A stretch of DNA of 39,000 nt from Pseudomonadota bacterium. Its GTDB lineage: Bacteria > Pseudomonadota > Gammaproteobacteria > Steroidobacterales > Steroidobacteraceae. Numbering within the stretch: the first letter of the stretch is position 1; each line of letters starts with the position of its first letter. A program made the translations under genes and the position numbers. The notes beneath the pieces were generated by a model that worked only from the letters and a program-made list of their open reading frames with translations, was not told where the DNA came from and made no database searches. Positions 1-9,045 of this stretch are shown here, in pieces. Where the stretch lies: NCBI GenBank assembly GCA_021809525.1, contig JAKAYU010000009.1:1-39000 (forward strand), read 5' to 3'.

Positions 1-587
1 ACGTGATAGATGCGTTCCGCCACGCCGCCCAGCCGTTGTTCGATCCGCTCGGCTTTCTGCACCTGACGCTCGGCCGGGCGCACGAGGCGGTGGTCAAGCT
101 CGGCGAGCATTCGCCCATCGACCAGCGGCCGCGCGCCACCTGCGCGCTGTGCCTGGTACAGCAGGGCGCCTCCTGGTGGGCGCACATCGGCGACAGCCGC
201 ATCTATCACGTGCGCGGCGGGAAACTCATCGGGCGCAGCCGCGATCACAGTCATGTCGAAGGGCTGCTGCGCGAGGGGCTGATCACCGCCGAGCAGGCCC
301 AGGCCCACCCGATGCGCAATTACGTCGAATGCTGCCTCGGCGGCGGACCGATCCTGCCGGACATGGCGCTCACGCGCCGACGCCCGCTCGAGGCAGGCGA
401 TGCGCTGCTCGTGTGCAGTGACGGGCTGTGGGGTCCGCTGAAGGACGAGGAGCTCGCCGGGGAGCTCGGCGCGCCGACGACACCGCTGCGCGACAAGCTG
501 CTCGACCTGGCCCGGCGCTCGGTCCGGCGCGCCGGCGCCGGCAGCGACAACACTTCGGCCGCCGCGCTGCGGTGGCTCGGCGACTGA
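1..587 (+). CDS. PP2C-family serine/threonine protein phosphatase (5'-truncated by window edge)
   Basis: This is the C-terminal part of a PP2C-type metal-dependent protein phosphatase, which removes phosphate from Ser/Thr residues in the cytoplasm. Visible motifs, numbering from the GTG at position 3, are GDSR at residues 63-66, SDGLW at 139-143 and SDNTSA at 181-186. The Asp residues in these motifs match the metal-binding aspartates of the family. The usual N-terminal motif with the first acidic metal ligand is missing and no good start is seen, so the frame almost certainly opens upstream of the window; the GTG at 3 is not taken as the true start. The stop lies 21 bases before rph, whose ribosome site is in that gap. 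The substrate is unknown; such genes often neighbour a Ser/Thr kinase, which would lie outside the window. Confidence 0.85.
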   Translation, partial: VIDAFRHAAQPLFDPLGFLHLTLGRAHEAVVKLGEHSPIDQRPRATCALCLVQQGASWWAHIGDSRIYHVRGGKLIGRSRDHSHVEGLLREGLITAEQAQAHPMRNYVECCLGGGPILPDMALTRRRPLEAGDALLVCSDGLWGPLKDEELAGELGAPTTPLRDKLLDLARRSVRRAGAGSDNTSAAALRWLGD

Positions 588-608
588 TCAGGAGCGACAG
601 GACAGAAG

Positions 609-1328
609 ATGACCCGACCGAGCGGACGCGCCGCCGATCAGATGCGGCCCGTGACTTTTACGCGCCGGTTCGCCAAGCACGCCGAAGGGGTGGTGCTGGT
701 GGAGTTCGGCGATACCCAGGTCCTGTGCACCGCGAGCGTGGAGGAGTCGGTGCCGGCCTTTCTGCGCGGCAAGGGCCAGGGCTGGGTCACTGCCGAGTAC
801 GGCATGCTGCCGCGTTCGACCCACAGCCGCTCCCAGCGCGAGGCGGCCCGCGGCAAGCAAAGCGGCCGCACGCTGGAGATCCAGCGCCTGATCGGCCGCT
901 CGCTGCGCGCGGTGGTCGACTTGAAGGGGCTCGGCGAGCGCACCATCACCATCGACTGCGATGTGCTGCAGGCCGACGGCGGAACGCGCACCGCCTCGAT
1001 CGCCGGCGGTTATGTTGCTCTGGCGCAGGCGTGCCGCGGACTTGAGCGCAAGCGGCTGATCCCGCGCACGCCCCTGCACGGGCAGGTGGCGGCCATTTCG
1101 GTGGGCATCGTCGGCGGCGTCACGGTGCTCGATCTGGATTATCCGGAGGACTCGCAGGCCGAAGTCGACATGAACGTGGTCATGAACGACGGCGGCGCGT
1201 TCATCGAGGTGCAGGGCACCGCCGAGGGGCATGCGTTCCGCCGCCACGAACTCGATGCCATGCTCGAGCTGGCCGCCGGCGGCATCGAGCGGCTCTTCCC
1301 GCTGCAGGCCAAGGCGATCGAGGCGTGA
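609..1328 (+). CDS. rph: Ribonuclease PH
   Basis: RNase PH is a phosphorolytic 3'-5' exoribonuclease that trims tRNA 3' ends and releases nucleoside diphosphates. The protein is 239 residues, the normal length. It carries the family's N-terminal GDTQVLC strand (34-40), the basic [15 protein letters not shown] segment around 86-100 and the [15 protein letters not shown] core around 117-131, the family's phosphate- and RNA-binding region. Further on is [11 protein letters not shown], which holds a conserved acidic metal-site residue. The ATG at 609 follows an AGGACAG ribosome site. The stop overlaps the GTG start of the next gene by four bases, so the two are probably translationally coupled. 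rph next to rdgB is a common proteobacterial arrangement. Identification is secure. Confidence 0.97.
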   Translation: MTRPSGRAADQMRPVTFTRRFAKHAEGVVLVEFGDTQVLCTASVEESVPAFLRGKGQGWVTAEYGMLPRSTHSRSQREAARGKQSGRTLEIQRLIGRSLRAVVDLKGLGERTITIDCDVLQADGGTRTASIAGGYVALAQACRGLERKRLIPRTPLHGQVAAISVGIVGGVTVLDLDYPEDSQAEVDMNVVMNDGGAFIEVQGTAEGHAFRRHELDAMLELAAGGIERLFPLQAKAIEA

Positions 1329-2560
1329 AAGTCGTACTGGCCAGCGGCAACCCGGGCAAGCTGCGCGAGCTCGCGCAGCTGCTCGCGCCCTCGGGCCTGG
1401 CGGTATTGCCACAATCGGCCTTCGGGCTCGAGACACCACCGGAGACCGGCACGACCTTTCGCGACAACGCGCTGCTGAAGGCGCGGCACGTGGCCCGGCT
1501 GACGGGTCTCGCGGCGCTCGCCGACGATTCCGGTATCGAGGTCGATGTGCTGCAGGGGCGTCCCGGGGTGTACTCGGCCCGCTACGCCGGCGAGGGGGCG
1601 AGCGATGAAGCCAATCTGCGCAAGCTCTTGGCCGAGCTCGACGGCGTGCCCGAGGAGGCGCGCGCGGCGCGCTATCGCTGTGTCATGGTGCTCGTGCGCC
1701 ACCCGGAGGATCCCGATCCGCTGATCACCGAGGGCACCTGGGAGGGGCGGATCACCCGCGCGCCGCGCGGCAGCGGGGGCTTCGGCTACGACCCGGTCTT
1801 TCTGCCGGAGGGCTCGACGCGCACGGCGGCGGAGCTCGAGCCGCAGGAGAAGAACGCCCTCAGCCATCGAGGGCAAGCCTTGCGGGCCCTCGCCGCGCGC
1901 GCCGCCGAGCTCTTCGCGGCCCCTTGCGGGGCGGCTCCCGCGCCGGCGCGCCGGGGGCGACTGTTCGTGCTGGCGGCGCCCTCGGGAGCCGGCAAGACCT
2001 CTCTGGTCCGCGCGCTGCTTGAGCGTAAGCCGCAGCTGCATATGTCCATCTCCCACACCACCCGGCCGAAGCGGGCCACCGAAGCCGATGGGCGCGAATA
2101 CCACTTCGTCACGCTCGAGCAGTTCGAGCAGATGATCGCCGAGAAGCGCTTTCTGGAGCACGCCCGGGTGTTCGGCAACTGCTACGGCACGGCGCGCGAG
2201 CCACTCGAGCAGCGGCTCGCCTCCGGGGGCGATGTGGTGCTCGAGATCGACTGGCAGGGGGCCCGCCAAGTGCGCCTCGCGCTGCCGCAGTGCGAGACCA
2301 TTTTCGTGCTGCCGCCTTCGCGTGAGGCGCTCGAGCAGCGCCTGCGCGGTCGAGCTACTGACTCAGCTGAGGTGATCGCGCGGCGGCTGCGCGAGGCGGT
2401 CAGCGACATGGCGCACTGGAACGAATTCGACTACGTCGTCGTGAACGACGATTTCGCGCGCGCCGTCGAGGATCTGGTGCACATCGTGGAAGGCCGGGGC
2501 GCAGGGCTCGTGGCCTCGCGGCCGGCGCTGGCGCCGCTGCTGGCGCGCCTGCTGGCCTGA
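1325..2560 (+). CDS. rdgB-gmk: Fused dITP/XTP pyrophosphatase (RdgB) - guanylate kinase (Gmk)
   Basis: One uninterrupted 411-residue frame encodes two enzymes. Residues 1-197 are a full-length RdgB/HAM1 nucleotide pyrophosphatase that hydrolyses dITP, ITP and XTP: SGNPGK at 7-12, [10 protein letters not shown] around 65-74 and GGFGYDPVF around 151-159. After an Ala/Pro-rich linker (about 198-210), residues 209-411 are a full-length guanylate kinase (GMP + ATP to GDP + ADP): P-loop APSGAGKT at 218-225, SHTTRPKR, and the [10 protein letters not shown] segment. No stop separates them and no ATG lies in the linker. The only in-frame start-like codon nearby is GTG at 1967, which would remove the first beta strand of Gmk. 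The GTG start at 1325 overlaps the rph stop. The two genes are normally separate, usually with hemW or other genes between. Domain calls are secure; that the protein stays fused in the cell is inferred. Confidence 0.93.
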   Translation: MKVVLASGNPGKLRELAQLLAPSGLAVLPQSAFGLETPPETGTTFRDNALLKARHVARLTGLAALADDSGIEVDVLQGRPGVYSARYAGEGASDEANLRKLLAELDGVPEEARAARYRCVMVLVRHPEDPDPLITEGTWEGRITRAPRGSGGFGYDPVFLPEGSTRTAAELEPQEKNALSHRGQALRALAARAAELFAAPCGAAPAPARRGRLFVLAAPSGAGKTSLVRALLERKPQLHMSISHTTRPKRATEADGREYHFVTLEQFEQMIAEKRFLEHARVFGNCYGTAREPLEQRLASGGDVVLEIDWQGARQVRLALPQCETIFVLPPSREALEQRLRGRATDSAEVIARRLREAVSDMAHWNEFDYVVVNDDFARAVEDLVHIVEGRGAGLVASRPALAPLLARLLA

Positions 2561-2576
2561 GCGGCCATGCTTGCCG

Positions 2577-2610
2577 TATAGTAGAGGCTTCTCGCGCGCT
2601 TGCTGCGCGC
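2577..2610 (+). promoter_or_regulatory. Possible rpoZ promoter element and leader hairpin
   Basis: The 80-base gap before rpoZ holds a TATAGT box at 2577-2582, a good match to a sigma70 -10 element, without a convincing -35 at the usual distance. Just downstream is a short inverted repeat, GCGCGC at 2594-2599 and at 2605-2610 around a five-base loop. No T-run follows, so it is not a clear terminator. It could give rpoZ-spoT transcription independent of the upstream genes. This is weak evidence by eye. Confidence 0.3.
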
Positions 2611-2640
2611 TTCACTCCATTTCAGCACTCAAGAATCGCC

Positions 2641-2934
2641 ATGGCCCGCATCACCGTCGAAGACTGCCTGCAGAACGTCGATAACCTCTTTCAGCTGGTG
2701 ATTCTGGCGGCACAGCGCGCACGACGGCTGGCCAACGGGGCCGAGCCGACTGTCCCCCTTGAGAATGACAAGCCGACGGTGGTCGCGCTGCGCGAGATCG
2801 CCGCGGGCAACGTTACGCTCGAGATGCTGCGCGAGCCGGAACCGCCGCCGCCGGCCGAGCCGGCCGCCCCGGATGTACCCGAGCTGGACATGCAGTCCGC
2901 GTTCCGCGCGCCGCAGTTCGGCCTCGGCGAGTAG
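2641..2934 (+). CDS. rpoZ: RNA polymerase omega subunit
   Basis: The omega subunit binds the beta' subunit of RNA polymerase, helps assembly and forms part of one ppGpp site. The 97-residue protein opens with [11 protein letters not shown], followed by the [19 protein letters not shown] helix and the [12 protein letters not shown] segment, which is the classic omega core (roughly residues 1-65). The C-terminal third is Pro/Glu/Ala-rich and variable. The ATG at 2641 gives the conserved N-terminus exactly. It lies 28 bases before spoT, the standard gmk-rpoZ-spoT order of gammaproteobacteria. Omega and SpoT are functionally linked through ppGpp. Confidence 0.96.
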   Translation: MARITVEDCLQNVDNLFQLVILAAQRARRLANGAEPTVPLENDKPTVVALREIAAGNVTLEMLREPEPPPPAEPAAPDVPELDMQSAFRAPQFGLGE

Positions 2935-2962
2935 CCAGCGGGGACCGGTAGCCTGCCGTGAT

Positions 2963-5185
2963 ATGGACTATGCGTCTTCCCTCCTCGGGCTGCTTCCCGG
3001 CGGAAGGCGCACCCCCGGGCTGAAGGAACTGCTGGCTACCGTCGGCAGCTACCTGCCGGCAGAGCAGGTCGCTCGCGTCCGCGCCGCCGCCGAATTCGGC
3101 GCATCGGCCCACGAGGGACAGAAGCGCCTCTCCGGCGAGCCGTACATCGCCCATCCGGTCGCGACCGCGGCCATCCTCGCGGACCTGCGGCTCGATGCCG
3201 ACACCCTGGTCGCGGCGATCCTGCACGACGTCATCGAGGACACCCCGACACCGAAGGACCAGCTCGCTGCGCGCTTCGGCGCCGACGTCGCCGAACTGGT
3301 CGACGGGGTGACCAAGCTCGATGCCATCCAGTTCAAGAACCGCGAAGAGGCGCAGGCGGAGTCCTTCCGCAAGATGCTGCTGGCGATGGTGCGCGATCTG
3401 CGCGTCATCCTGGTCAAGCTCGCCGACCGCACCCACAACATGCGCACCATCCAGGCGATGCCGCCGCACCGGCGGCGGGCCATCGCCCGCGAGACGCTGG
3501 ACATCTACGCGCCGATCGCCGAGCGGCTCGGCCTGTACAACCTGAAGCTTGAGCTCGAAGAGCTGGGCTTTCGCGCGCTGTATCCGCGCCGCTACCGGGT
3601 GCTCGAGTATGCCCTGCGCAAGGCGCGCGGCAATCAGAAGGAATTCCTGAAGAAGATCGAGCAGCAGCTGTCCGAGGCGCTGACGAAGCACGGCATCGAA
3701 GCGCGGGTCGAGATGCGCGAGAAGCACATCTACAGCATCTACAAGAAGATGCTGCGCAAACGCGCCTCGCTCGCCGAGATCGTCGACGTGTACGGCCTGC
3801 GCATCATCGTCGATGAGATCGACACCTGTTACCGCGCGATCGGCGTGGTGCACTCGGTGTTCAAGCCGATGCCCGGGCGCTTCAAGGACTACATCGCCAT
3901 CCCGCGCGTCAACGGCTACCAGTCGCTGCACACGACACTGTTCGGTCCGAATGCCGTGCCCATCGAAGTGCAGATCCGCACCGAGGACATGCACCGGGTC
4001 GCCGAGTCGGGCATCGCGGCGCACTGGAAATACAAGAGCGGGGAGGACGCCGGGTCGATGCAGCAGGCGCGCGCGCGCGAGTGGCTCTCGGGGCTGGTGG
4101 AGCTGCAGGAGGACGGCAGCTCGGAGGAGTTTCTCGAGAGCGTCAAGGTCGATCTGTATCCGGACAAAGTCTACGTGTTCACCCCGAAGGGCAAGATCCT
4201 GCGCCTGCCCTCCGGCGCCACCGTGGTCGATTTCGCCTACGCGGTGCACACCGACGTCGGCAACCGCTGTGTCGCGGCCAAGGTGGACCGCCGGCTCACG
4301 CCGCTGCGCACCGTGCTGCGCAACGGCCAGACCGTGGAGATCATCACCGCCAAGGGCGCGGTGCCGAACCCCGCCTGGGTCGGCTTCGTGGTCACCGCCA
4401 AGGCGCGCAGCGCCATCCGCCATTACCTCAAGGGCCTGCGCCGCAGCGAGGCGATCGCACTCGGCCAGCGGCTGCTCACCCAGGCGCTCGCGGAGTTCCA
4501 TCTGTCGTTCGAGGACGTGCCCGCTGCGACGCGCGATGCGATGCTCGGGGAGTTCGGCATGAAGGACATGGACGAGCTGCACGAGAAGATCGGCCTCGGG
4601 GAGCGCCTGGCGCCGCTCGTGGCGCGCCGGCTGCTGCCGGCGGGCGCGCCGGAACGCGGCGCCCAGTTGCCCGCGCCGCTCGCCATCGCCGGTACCGAGG
4701 GGCTGCTCGTGACCTACGCGCGCTGCTGCTTCCCGCTGCCGAACGACCCGGTGTTCGCGTTTCTGTCCGCCGGACGCGGTGTAGTGATCCATCGCGACCG
4801 CTGCGTGAACGTCGAGGACTACCGCAAGCATCCCGAGAAGTGGCTGCCGGTGAGCTGGCAGCCCTCCCCGGAGCGGTTGTTCAGCTGCGAGATCCGCGTG
4901 GACGTGGTCAACAGGACCGGCGTGCTCGCCGGGGTGGCGGCGGCCATCGCCAGCGCCGACACCAACATCCATCACGTCTCGATCGAGGAGCAGGAAGGCG
5001 ACGCATCGATTCTGACCTTCGAGCTGAAGGTGCGCGACCGCAAGCAGCTGGCGCACGTGATGCGCGTGATCCGTCGCTTGCCGGACGTCACGCGCGTCAG
5101 CCGCACGATCGCCGCCCATGCGCGCGGCGGCCGCGCCGACAGCGACGAGCTCGACGAGTCGGACTCCAACTCCCACACCCCATGA
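2963..5185 (+). CDS. spoT: Bifunctional (p)ppGpp synthetase/hydrolase SpoT
   Basis: SpoT makes and degrades the stringent-response alarmone (p)ppGpp. The open frame runs from 2759, but the region before 2963 overlaps rpoZ and has no family similarity; ATG 2963 gives a 740-residue protein that starts like known SpoT. The hydrolase domain is intact: HP at 64-65, HDVIEDT at 88-94 and LADRTHN at 153-159. The synthetase domain includes [11 protein letters not shown] around 253-263, YGLRIIVDE around 277-285, the RFKD signature at 306-309 that marks bifunctional enzymes rather than RelA, and NGYQSLHT at 317-324. A TGS domain (about 385-450) and a C-terminal ACT domain (about 660-735) follow. Its stop overlaps an upstream ATG of ridA, but the favoured ridA start is 12 bases on. 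Confidence 0.96.
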   Translation: MDYASSLLGLLPGGRRTPGLKELLATVGSYLPAEQVARVRAAAEFGASAHEGQKRLSGEPYIAHPVATAAILADLRLDADTLVAAILHDVIEDTPTPKDQLAARFGADVAELVDGVTKLDAIQFKNREEAQAESFRKMLLAMVRDLRVILVKLADRTHNMRTIQAMPPHRRRAIARETLDIYAPIAERLGLYNLKLELEELGFRALYPRRYRVLEYALRKARGNQKEFLKKIEQQLSEALTKHGIEARVEMREKHIYSIYKKMLRKRASLAEIVDVYGLRIIVDEIDTCYRAIGVVHSVFKPMPGRFKDYIAIPRVNGYQSLHTTLFGPNAVPIEVQIRTEDMHRVAESGIAAHWKYKSGEDAGSMQQARAREWLSGLVELQEDGSSEEFLESVKVDLYPDKVYVFTPKGKILRLPSGATVVDFAYAVHTDVGNRCVAAKVDRRLTPLRTVLRNGQTVEIITAKGAVPNPAWVGFVVTAKARSAIRHYLKGLRRSEAIALGQRLLTQALAEFHLSFEDVPAATRDAMLGEFGMKDMDELHEKIGLGERLAPLVARRLLPAGAPERGAQLPAPLAIAGTEGLLVTYARCCFPLPNDPVFAFLSAGRGVVIHRDRCVNVEDYRKHPEKWLPVSWQPSPERLFSCEIRVDVVNRTGVLAGVAAAIASADTNIHHVSIEEQEGDASILTFELKVRDRKQLAHVMRVIRRLPDVTRVSRTIAAHARGGRADSDELDESDSNSHTP

Positions 5186-5193
5186 GGACACCC

Positions 5194-5577
5194 ATGAGCC
5201 GTACGATCATCCACACCGACAAGGCGCCGCCGGCCATCGGCACGTACTCCCAGGCCGTGCGCGCCGGGGACACGGTGTACCTGTCCGGACAGATTCCTCT
5301 CGACCCGGCCACGAAGGAGATGGTCACGGGCGGCATCGAGGCGGAGATCCGCCGCGTGTTCGACAACCTGCAGGCGCTCGCCGAGGCGGCCGGCGGGACG
5401 TTGGCGCAGGCGGTCAAGGTCAACGTCTATCTGACGGATCTCGCGCACTTCGCCAAGGTCAACGAGATCATGGCGCAGTACTTTCCGCAGCCCTACCCGG
5501 CCCGGGCCGCTGTCGGCGTGGCGCAGCTGCCGCGCGGCGCGCGCGTCGAGGCGGAGTGCATCCTGCACCTTGGCTGA
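5194..5577 (+). CDS. ridA: RidA-family reactive enamine/imine deaminase
   Basis: RidA hydrolyses reactive 2-aminoacrylate and related enamines or imines produced by PLP enzymes, protecting the cell from that damage. The 127-residue protein has the family length and hallmarks: [12 protein letters not shown] near residues 10-21, [11 protein letters not shown] near 29-39, VNVYLTDL around 80-87 and the C-terminal [14 protein letters not shown] with the catalytic-pocket Arg and Glu. Two ATGs are in frame; 5194 is chosen because GAGGA at 5184-5188 sits at ribosome-site distance and the length then matches the family. The upstream ATG at 5182 overlaps the spoT stop. A ridA gene after spoT is common in gammaproteobacteria; trmH, which E. 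coli has in this position, is absent here. Confidence 0.95.
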   Translation: MSRTIIHTDKAPPAIGTYSQAVRAGDTVYLSGQIPLDPATKEMVTGGIEAEIRRVFDNLQALAEAAGGTLAQAVKVNVYLTDLAHFAKVNEIMAQYFPQPYPARAAVGVAQLPRGARVEAECILHLG

Positions 5578-7666
5578 GGCGGCGCGCAGCAGCACGAACG
5601 AACAGCGCCCGGTGACGGCGCTGCGCGGCGTCGGCGCGGCGCTCGCCGGGCGTCTGCGCCGCCTGGGCATCACGCAGGTGCAGGATCTGCTGTTCGTCCT
5701 GCCCGTCGACTACGACGACCGCACCGAGTGTCGGCGCATCGGGGAGCTCTACCCCGGCATGCGCGCGCTCGTGGAAGGCGAGGTACAGCTGACCGAGGTG
5801 GTCTTGCGCCGCCGGCGCCAGCTGCTGACGCGCCTGTCCGACGGGTCGGGGTTCCTCACCTTGAGGTTCTTCCACTTCTCCGCCAGCCAGCAGGAGGGCC
5901 TCGCGCGCGGCACGCGCCTGCGTTGCTTCGGGGAGGTGCGCCGCGGTCCTCAGGGCCTGGAGATGGTCCACCCCGAATACCGGCGCGTCACCGAGCGCTG
6001 CGAGGCGGTGGAGGATACGCTGACGCCGCTTTATCCCCTGACGGAAGGGGTAACGCAAGGCCGCCTGCGCATGCTGATCACGCAGGCGCTGCGCGAGCTC
6101 GACGGCGCCGGGGTGCGCGACTGGGTGCCGCGGGAGCTGCTGGAGGATCTGCGGCTGCCTTCGCTGCGCGAGGCGCTGCACTACGTGCACCGGCCGCCGA
6201 AGAACGCGCGGCTCGAGGAACTCTCCGCCCGCCGCCACCCGGCGCAACGGCGTCTGGCCTTCGAAGAGCTGCTCGCCCATCAGGCGAATCTGCGGCTGTT
6301 GAAGCGGGCCACCCGGACCGATCCGGCCTGGGCGCTCGAGGATGCCGAGGGGCTCGCTGCGCGGCTGCTTGCGGCGCTGCCCTTCCGGCTGACCGGCGCG
6401 CAGGCACGGGCGCTCGCGGAGGTCGAAGCCGATCTGCGCGCCGAGCGGCCGATGGTGCGGCTCGTGCAGGGCGACGTCGGGTGCGGCAAGACCGTGGTGG
6501 CGGCGCTGGCGGCGGCAAGGGCCGCCGGCAGCGGCCTGCAGGCCGCTCTGATGGCACCGACCGAGCTGCTCGCGGAGCAGCACGCGCGCAATTTTCGCGC
6601 CTGGCTGCAGCCGCTCGGACTGCCGGTGGCGCTGCTCTCGGGCGCCCAGCCGGCGCGGACTCGGCGCAGCGCGCTCGAGGCGGTTGCCTCCGGCGAAGTG
6701 CGGGTGGTGGTCGGCACGCACGCGCTGTTCCAGGAGGGCATCGAGTTCGCCCACCTCGCGCTGGTGATCGTGGACGAGCAGCACCGCTTCGGGGTGACGC
6801 AGCGCCTGCGCCTGCAGGAGAAGGGCCGCGGCGGCGGGCGCTTCCCGCATCAGCTGATCATGACGGCGACGCCCATTCCGCGCACGCTTGCCATGACCGC
6901 CTACGCCGATCTCGACGTCTCGGTGATCGATGAGCTGCCGCCCGGCCGCACGCCGGTGCAGACCGTGGTCGTGCCCGAACAGCGCCGCGACGAGGTGGTG
7001 GCGCGGGTCGAGCAGGCGTGCCGCTCGGGACGGCAGGTCTACTGGGTGTGCCCGCTGATCGAGGAATCCGAGGAGCTGCGCGCCCAGGCCGCGGAGGAGA
7101 CCGCCGCCGTGCTCGCCGAGGCGTTGCCTGAGCTGCGCGTCGGCCTCGTGCATGGCCGGCTCGCTTCGGCGAAGAAGGACGACGCGATGCTCGCCTTCAA
7201 GGCCGGTCGCATCCAGCTGCTCGTCGCCACGACTGTCATCGAGGTCGGAGTGGACGTGCCGAACGCGACGCTCATGGTGATCGAGAACGCCGAGCGCATG
7301 GGGCTCGCGCAGCTGCATCAGCTGCGCGGGCGCGTGGGGCGCGGCGCGGCGGCGAGCAGCTGCGTGCTGCTGTACCGCGCGCCGCTCTCCCCGCTCGCGC
7401 GGCGGCGCCTGGAGGTCATGCGCCGGACCAATGACGGCTTCGAGATCGCCCGCCGCGACCTGGAGCTGCGCGGACCGGGGGAACTGCTCGGCACGCGCCA
7501 GACGGGGCTCGCGCAGATGCGAGTCGCGGATCTGATGCGCGACGCCGATCTGCTGCCGCGGGTGCAGGCGGCCGCTGAGGTGCTCCTTGCCGAGTATCCG
7601 GATAATATCGCGGCGCTTTCGGCCCGCTGGATCGCCGGTGGGGAGCAATACGGGAGAGTAGGGTAG
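5570..7666 (+). CDS. recG: ATP-dependent DNA helicase RecG
   Basis: RecG is a double-strand DNA translocase that regresses stalled replication forks and processes Holliday junctions and R-loops. The 698-residue product is typical. The N-terminal wedge/OB region (about 1-200) includes [17 protein letters not shown] near 18-34. The helicase core follows: Walker A GDVGCGKT at 301-308, [10 protein letters not shown] near 329-338, the DEQH box at 402-405 and [13 protein letters not shown]. Helicase domain 2 has [14 protein letters not shown] and LRGRVGRG, then the C-terminal domain. The start is a TTG at 5570 that overlaps the end of ridA by eight bases. No other start further in preserves the N-terminal helix, so TTG is favoured, though it is an unusual codon. 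Confidence 0.95.
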   Translation: MAEAARSSTNEQRPVTALRGVGAALAGRLRRLGITQVQDLLFVLPVDYDDRTECRRIGELYPGMRALVEGEVQLTEVVLRRRRQLLTRLSDGSGFLTLRFFHFSASQQEGLARGTRLRCFGEVRRGPQGLEMVHPEYRRVTERCEAVEDTLTPLYPLTEGVTQGRLRMLITQALRELDGAGVRDWVPRELLEDLRLPSLREALHYVHRPPKNARLEELSARRHPAQRRLAFEELLAHQANLRLLKRATRTDPAWALEDAEGLAARLLAALPFRLTGAQARALAEVEADLRAERPMVRLVQGDVGCGKTVVAALAAARAAGSGLQAALMAPTELLAEQHARNFRAWLQPLGLPVALLSGAQPARTRRSALEAVASGEVRVVVGTHALFQEGIEFAHLALVIVDEQHRFGVTQRLRLQEKGRGGGRFPHQLIMTATPIPRTLAMTAYADLDVSVIDELPPGRTPVQTVVVPEQRRDEVVARVEQACRSGRQVYWVCPLIEESEELRAQAAEETAAVLAEALPELRVGLVHGRLASAKKDDAMLAFKAGRIQLLVATTVIEVGVDVPNATLMVIENAERMGLAQLHQLRGRVGRGAAASSCVLLYRAPLSPLARRRLEVMRRTNDGFEIARRDLELRGPGELLGTRQTGLAQMRVADLMRDADLLPRVQAAAEVLLAEYPDNIAALSARWIAGGEQYGRVG

Positions 7667-7671
7667 TCACC

Positions 7672-8601
7672 ATGTCAGCCGCGATCGATCAACTCGGCCC
7701 GAAGCGCGGACCGGACGAAGCGCCGCTTGCGCACCGCCTGGCGCGGCGGATCGAGGAGTACGGGCGGCTGGCGCGTTTCGACCGGCCGATCGGCACCTGG
7801 CTGCTGCTCTGGCCGGCGCTGTGGGCACTGTGGATCGCGGGCCGCGGCCGCCCCGATCCGGCCGTGCTCATCATCTTCGTGCTCGGCGTCATCGTGATGC
7901 GTGCCGCCGGCTGCATCATCAACGATTTCGCCGACCGCAACATCGATCCGCACGTCAAGCGCACGCGCGACCGCCCGCTCGCCGCGCGCAGAGTCTCGCC
8001 GCTCGAGGCGCTGACGTTGTTCGTCGTGCTGATGCTGTTCGCTCTGTGGCTGGTGAGCCGGCTGAACCGGCTCACGGTCGAACTGGCCGTCATCGGCGCG
8101 GCGCTCACCGCCTCCTATCCGTTCGTGAAGCGCTTCTTCCCCCTGCCGCAGTTGTATCTCGGCCTGTCGTTCGGCGGCTGGAGCATCCCGATGGCGTTCG
8201 CCGCCGAGCTCGGCGCGGTGCCGCGCGTGGCCTGGGTGCTGTACATCGCGGCGGTGGTGTGGGCGGTGGTGTACGACACGCTCTACGCCATGGTCGACCG
8301 CGACGATGACCGCAGGATCGGCGTGCAGTCGAGCGCGCTGCTGTTCGCCGATCTCGACCGGCTGCTCATCGGGGTGCTGCAGGTGATGATGCTCGCGGCT
8401 CTCGCGCTCGCCGGGCACGATTTGAAGCTGGGCGCGTGGTACGCGGCCGCACTCGCCGGCGCCGCGGTGCTCTTCGCCTATCAGCAATGGCTCATCCGCC
8501 GGCGCGAGCCGGCGGCTTGCCTGCGGGCCTTCCTCAACAACAATTACGTCGGCATGGCGATCTTCATCGGCGTGGCGCTGCAGTTCATCTACGCCCGCTG
8601 A
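7672..8601 (+). CDS. ubiA: 4-hydroxybenzoate octaprenyltransferase
   Basis: UbiA attaches the polyprenyl tail to 4-hydroxybenzoate in the inner membrane, the second step of ubiquinone synthesis. The 309-residue protein has the length and multi-helix pattern of the family. Both Asp-rich Mg/diphosphate motifs are present: NDFADRNID at 84-92 and the second motif, [13 protein letters not shown] at 201-213. The [16 protein letters not shown] opening around 33-48 is diagnostic of the ubiquinone branch rather than of heme farnesyltransferase, a relative of which is also in this window (ctaB). ATG 7672 is five bases after recG, so it is probably in the same transcript. Confidence 0.96.
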   Translation: MSAAIDQLGPKRGPDEAPLAHRLARRIEEYGRLARFDRPIGTWLLLWPALWALWIAGRGRPDPAVLIIFVLGVIVMRAAGCIINDFADRNIDPHVKRTRDRPLAARRVSPLEALTLFVVLMLFALWLVSRLNRLTVELAVIGAALTASYPFVKRFFPLPQLYLGLSFGGWSIPMAFAAELGAVPRVAWVLYIAAVVWAVVYDTLYAMVDRDDDRRIGVQSSALLFADLDRLLIGVLQVMMLAALALAGHDLKLGAWYAAALAGAAVLFAYQQWLIRRREPAACLRAFLNNNYVGMAIFIGVALQFIYAR

Positions 8602-8606
8602 GGTGC

Positions 8607-8666
8607 CGCGCAACTTTTGCGCGCCGGCGGTGTTTTCAAGTCGGACGGGCGCGCGCGGCGCGCGCC
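8607..8666 (+). other. Two GC-rich inverted repeats between ubiA and the TM2 gene
   Basis: CGCGCAA and TTGCGCG form a seven-base-pair stem around a three-base loop at 8607-8623. A second self-complementary run of alternating GC lies at about 8648-8666. Neither is followed by a clear T-run. They could act together as a transcript end or stabiliser after ubiA, but the evidence is structural only. Confidence 0.3.
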
Positions 8667-8693
8667 GGGTGGCTGGACAAAAGGGGGCGCGTC

Positions 8694-9035
8694 ATGAACG
8701 CAAATGCCGATCCGAGCACGACTGCCAGCGCGCAGATGGTGTTCTGCCGGGCCTGCGGCCGGCAGATTCACGTGAGCGCGGCGAGCTGCCCGGGCTGCGG
8801 GGCGAGGCAGATCGCCGCGGGGGAGTCCGAGAAACTGCTGCTGCCGGCGTTTGTGCTGTGCATCGTCTTCGGCTACCTCGGCGCACACCGTTACTACGCC
8901 GGGAAGATCGGCACCGGAATCCTGATGCTGATCACCGCCGGCGGGTTGGGCATCTGGGTGCTGATCGACCTGATCCTGCTGCTGTCGGGCTCCTCCACCG
9001 ACAGCGAGGGCAAGAAGCTCAAGCGCTGGGTGTAA
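8694..9035 (+). CDS. Zinc-ribbon and TM2-domain membrane protein
   Basis: This is a 113-residue small inner-membrane protein of unknown function. An N-terminal zinc ribbon has four cysteines in two CxxC pairs (C18, C21, C32, C35). A TM2 domain follows: two hydrophobic helices (about 50-62 and 74-98) joined by the characteristic GYLGAHRYYAGK turn. The C-terminus is short, polar and basic. ATG 8694 is the only reasonable start that keeps the zinc ribbon whole. TM2 proteins are widespread, and the ribbon may bind a protein or nucleic acid, but no substrate can be assigned. It sits between ubiA and a convergent porin gene. Confidence 0.85.
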   Translation: MNANADPSTTASAQMVFCRACGRQIHVSAASCPGCGARQIAAGESEKLLLPAFVLCIVFGYLGAHRYYAGKIGTGILMLITAGGLGIWVLIDLILLLSGSSTDSEGKKLKRWV

Positions 9036-9045
9036 GGCGGGCGGC

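Noticed and set aside
2813-5191. 792-codon minus-strand open frame opposite spoT
   Set aside because: It is the antisense shadow of spoT in GC-rich DNA; the protein is His/Arg/Glu-rich without any family motif.
5468-7648. 726-codon minus-strand open frame opposite recG
   Set aside because: Antisense shadow; RecG motifs on the plus strand are complete.
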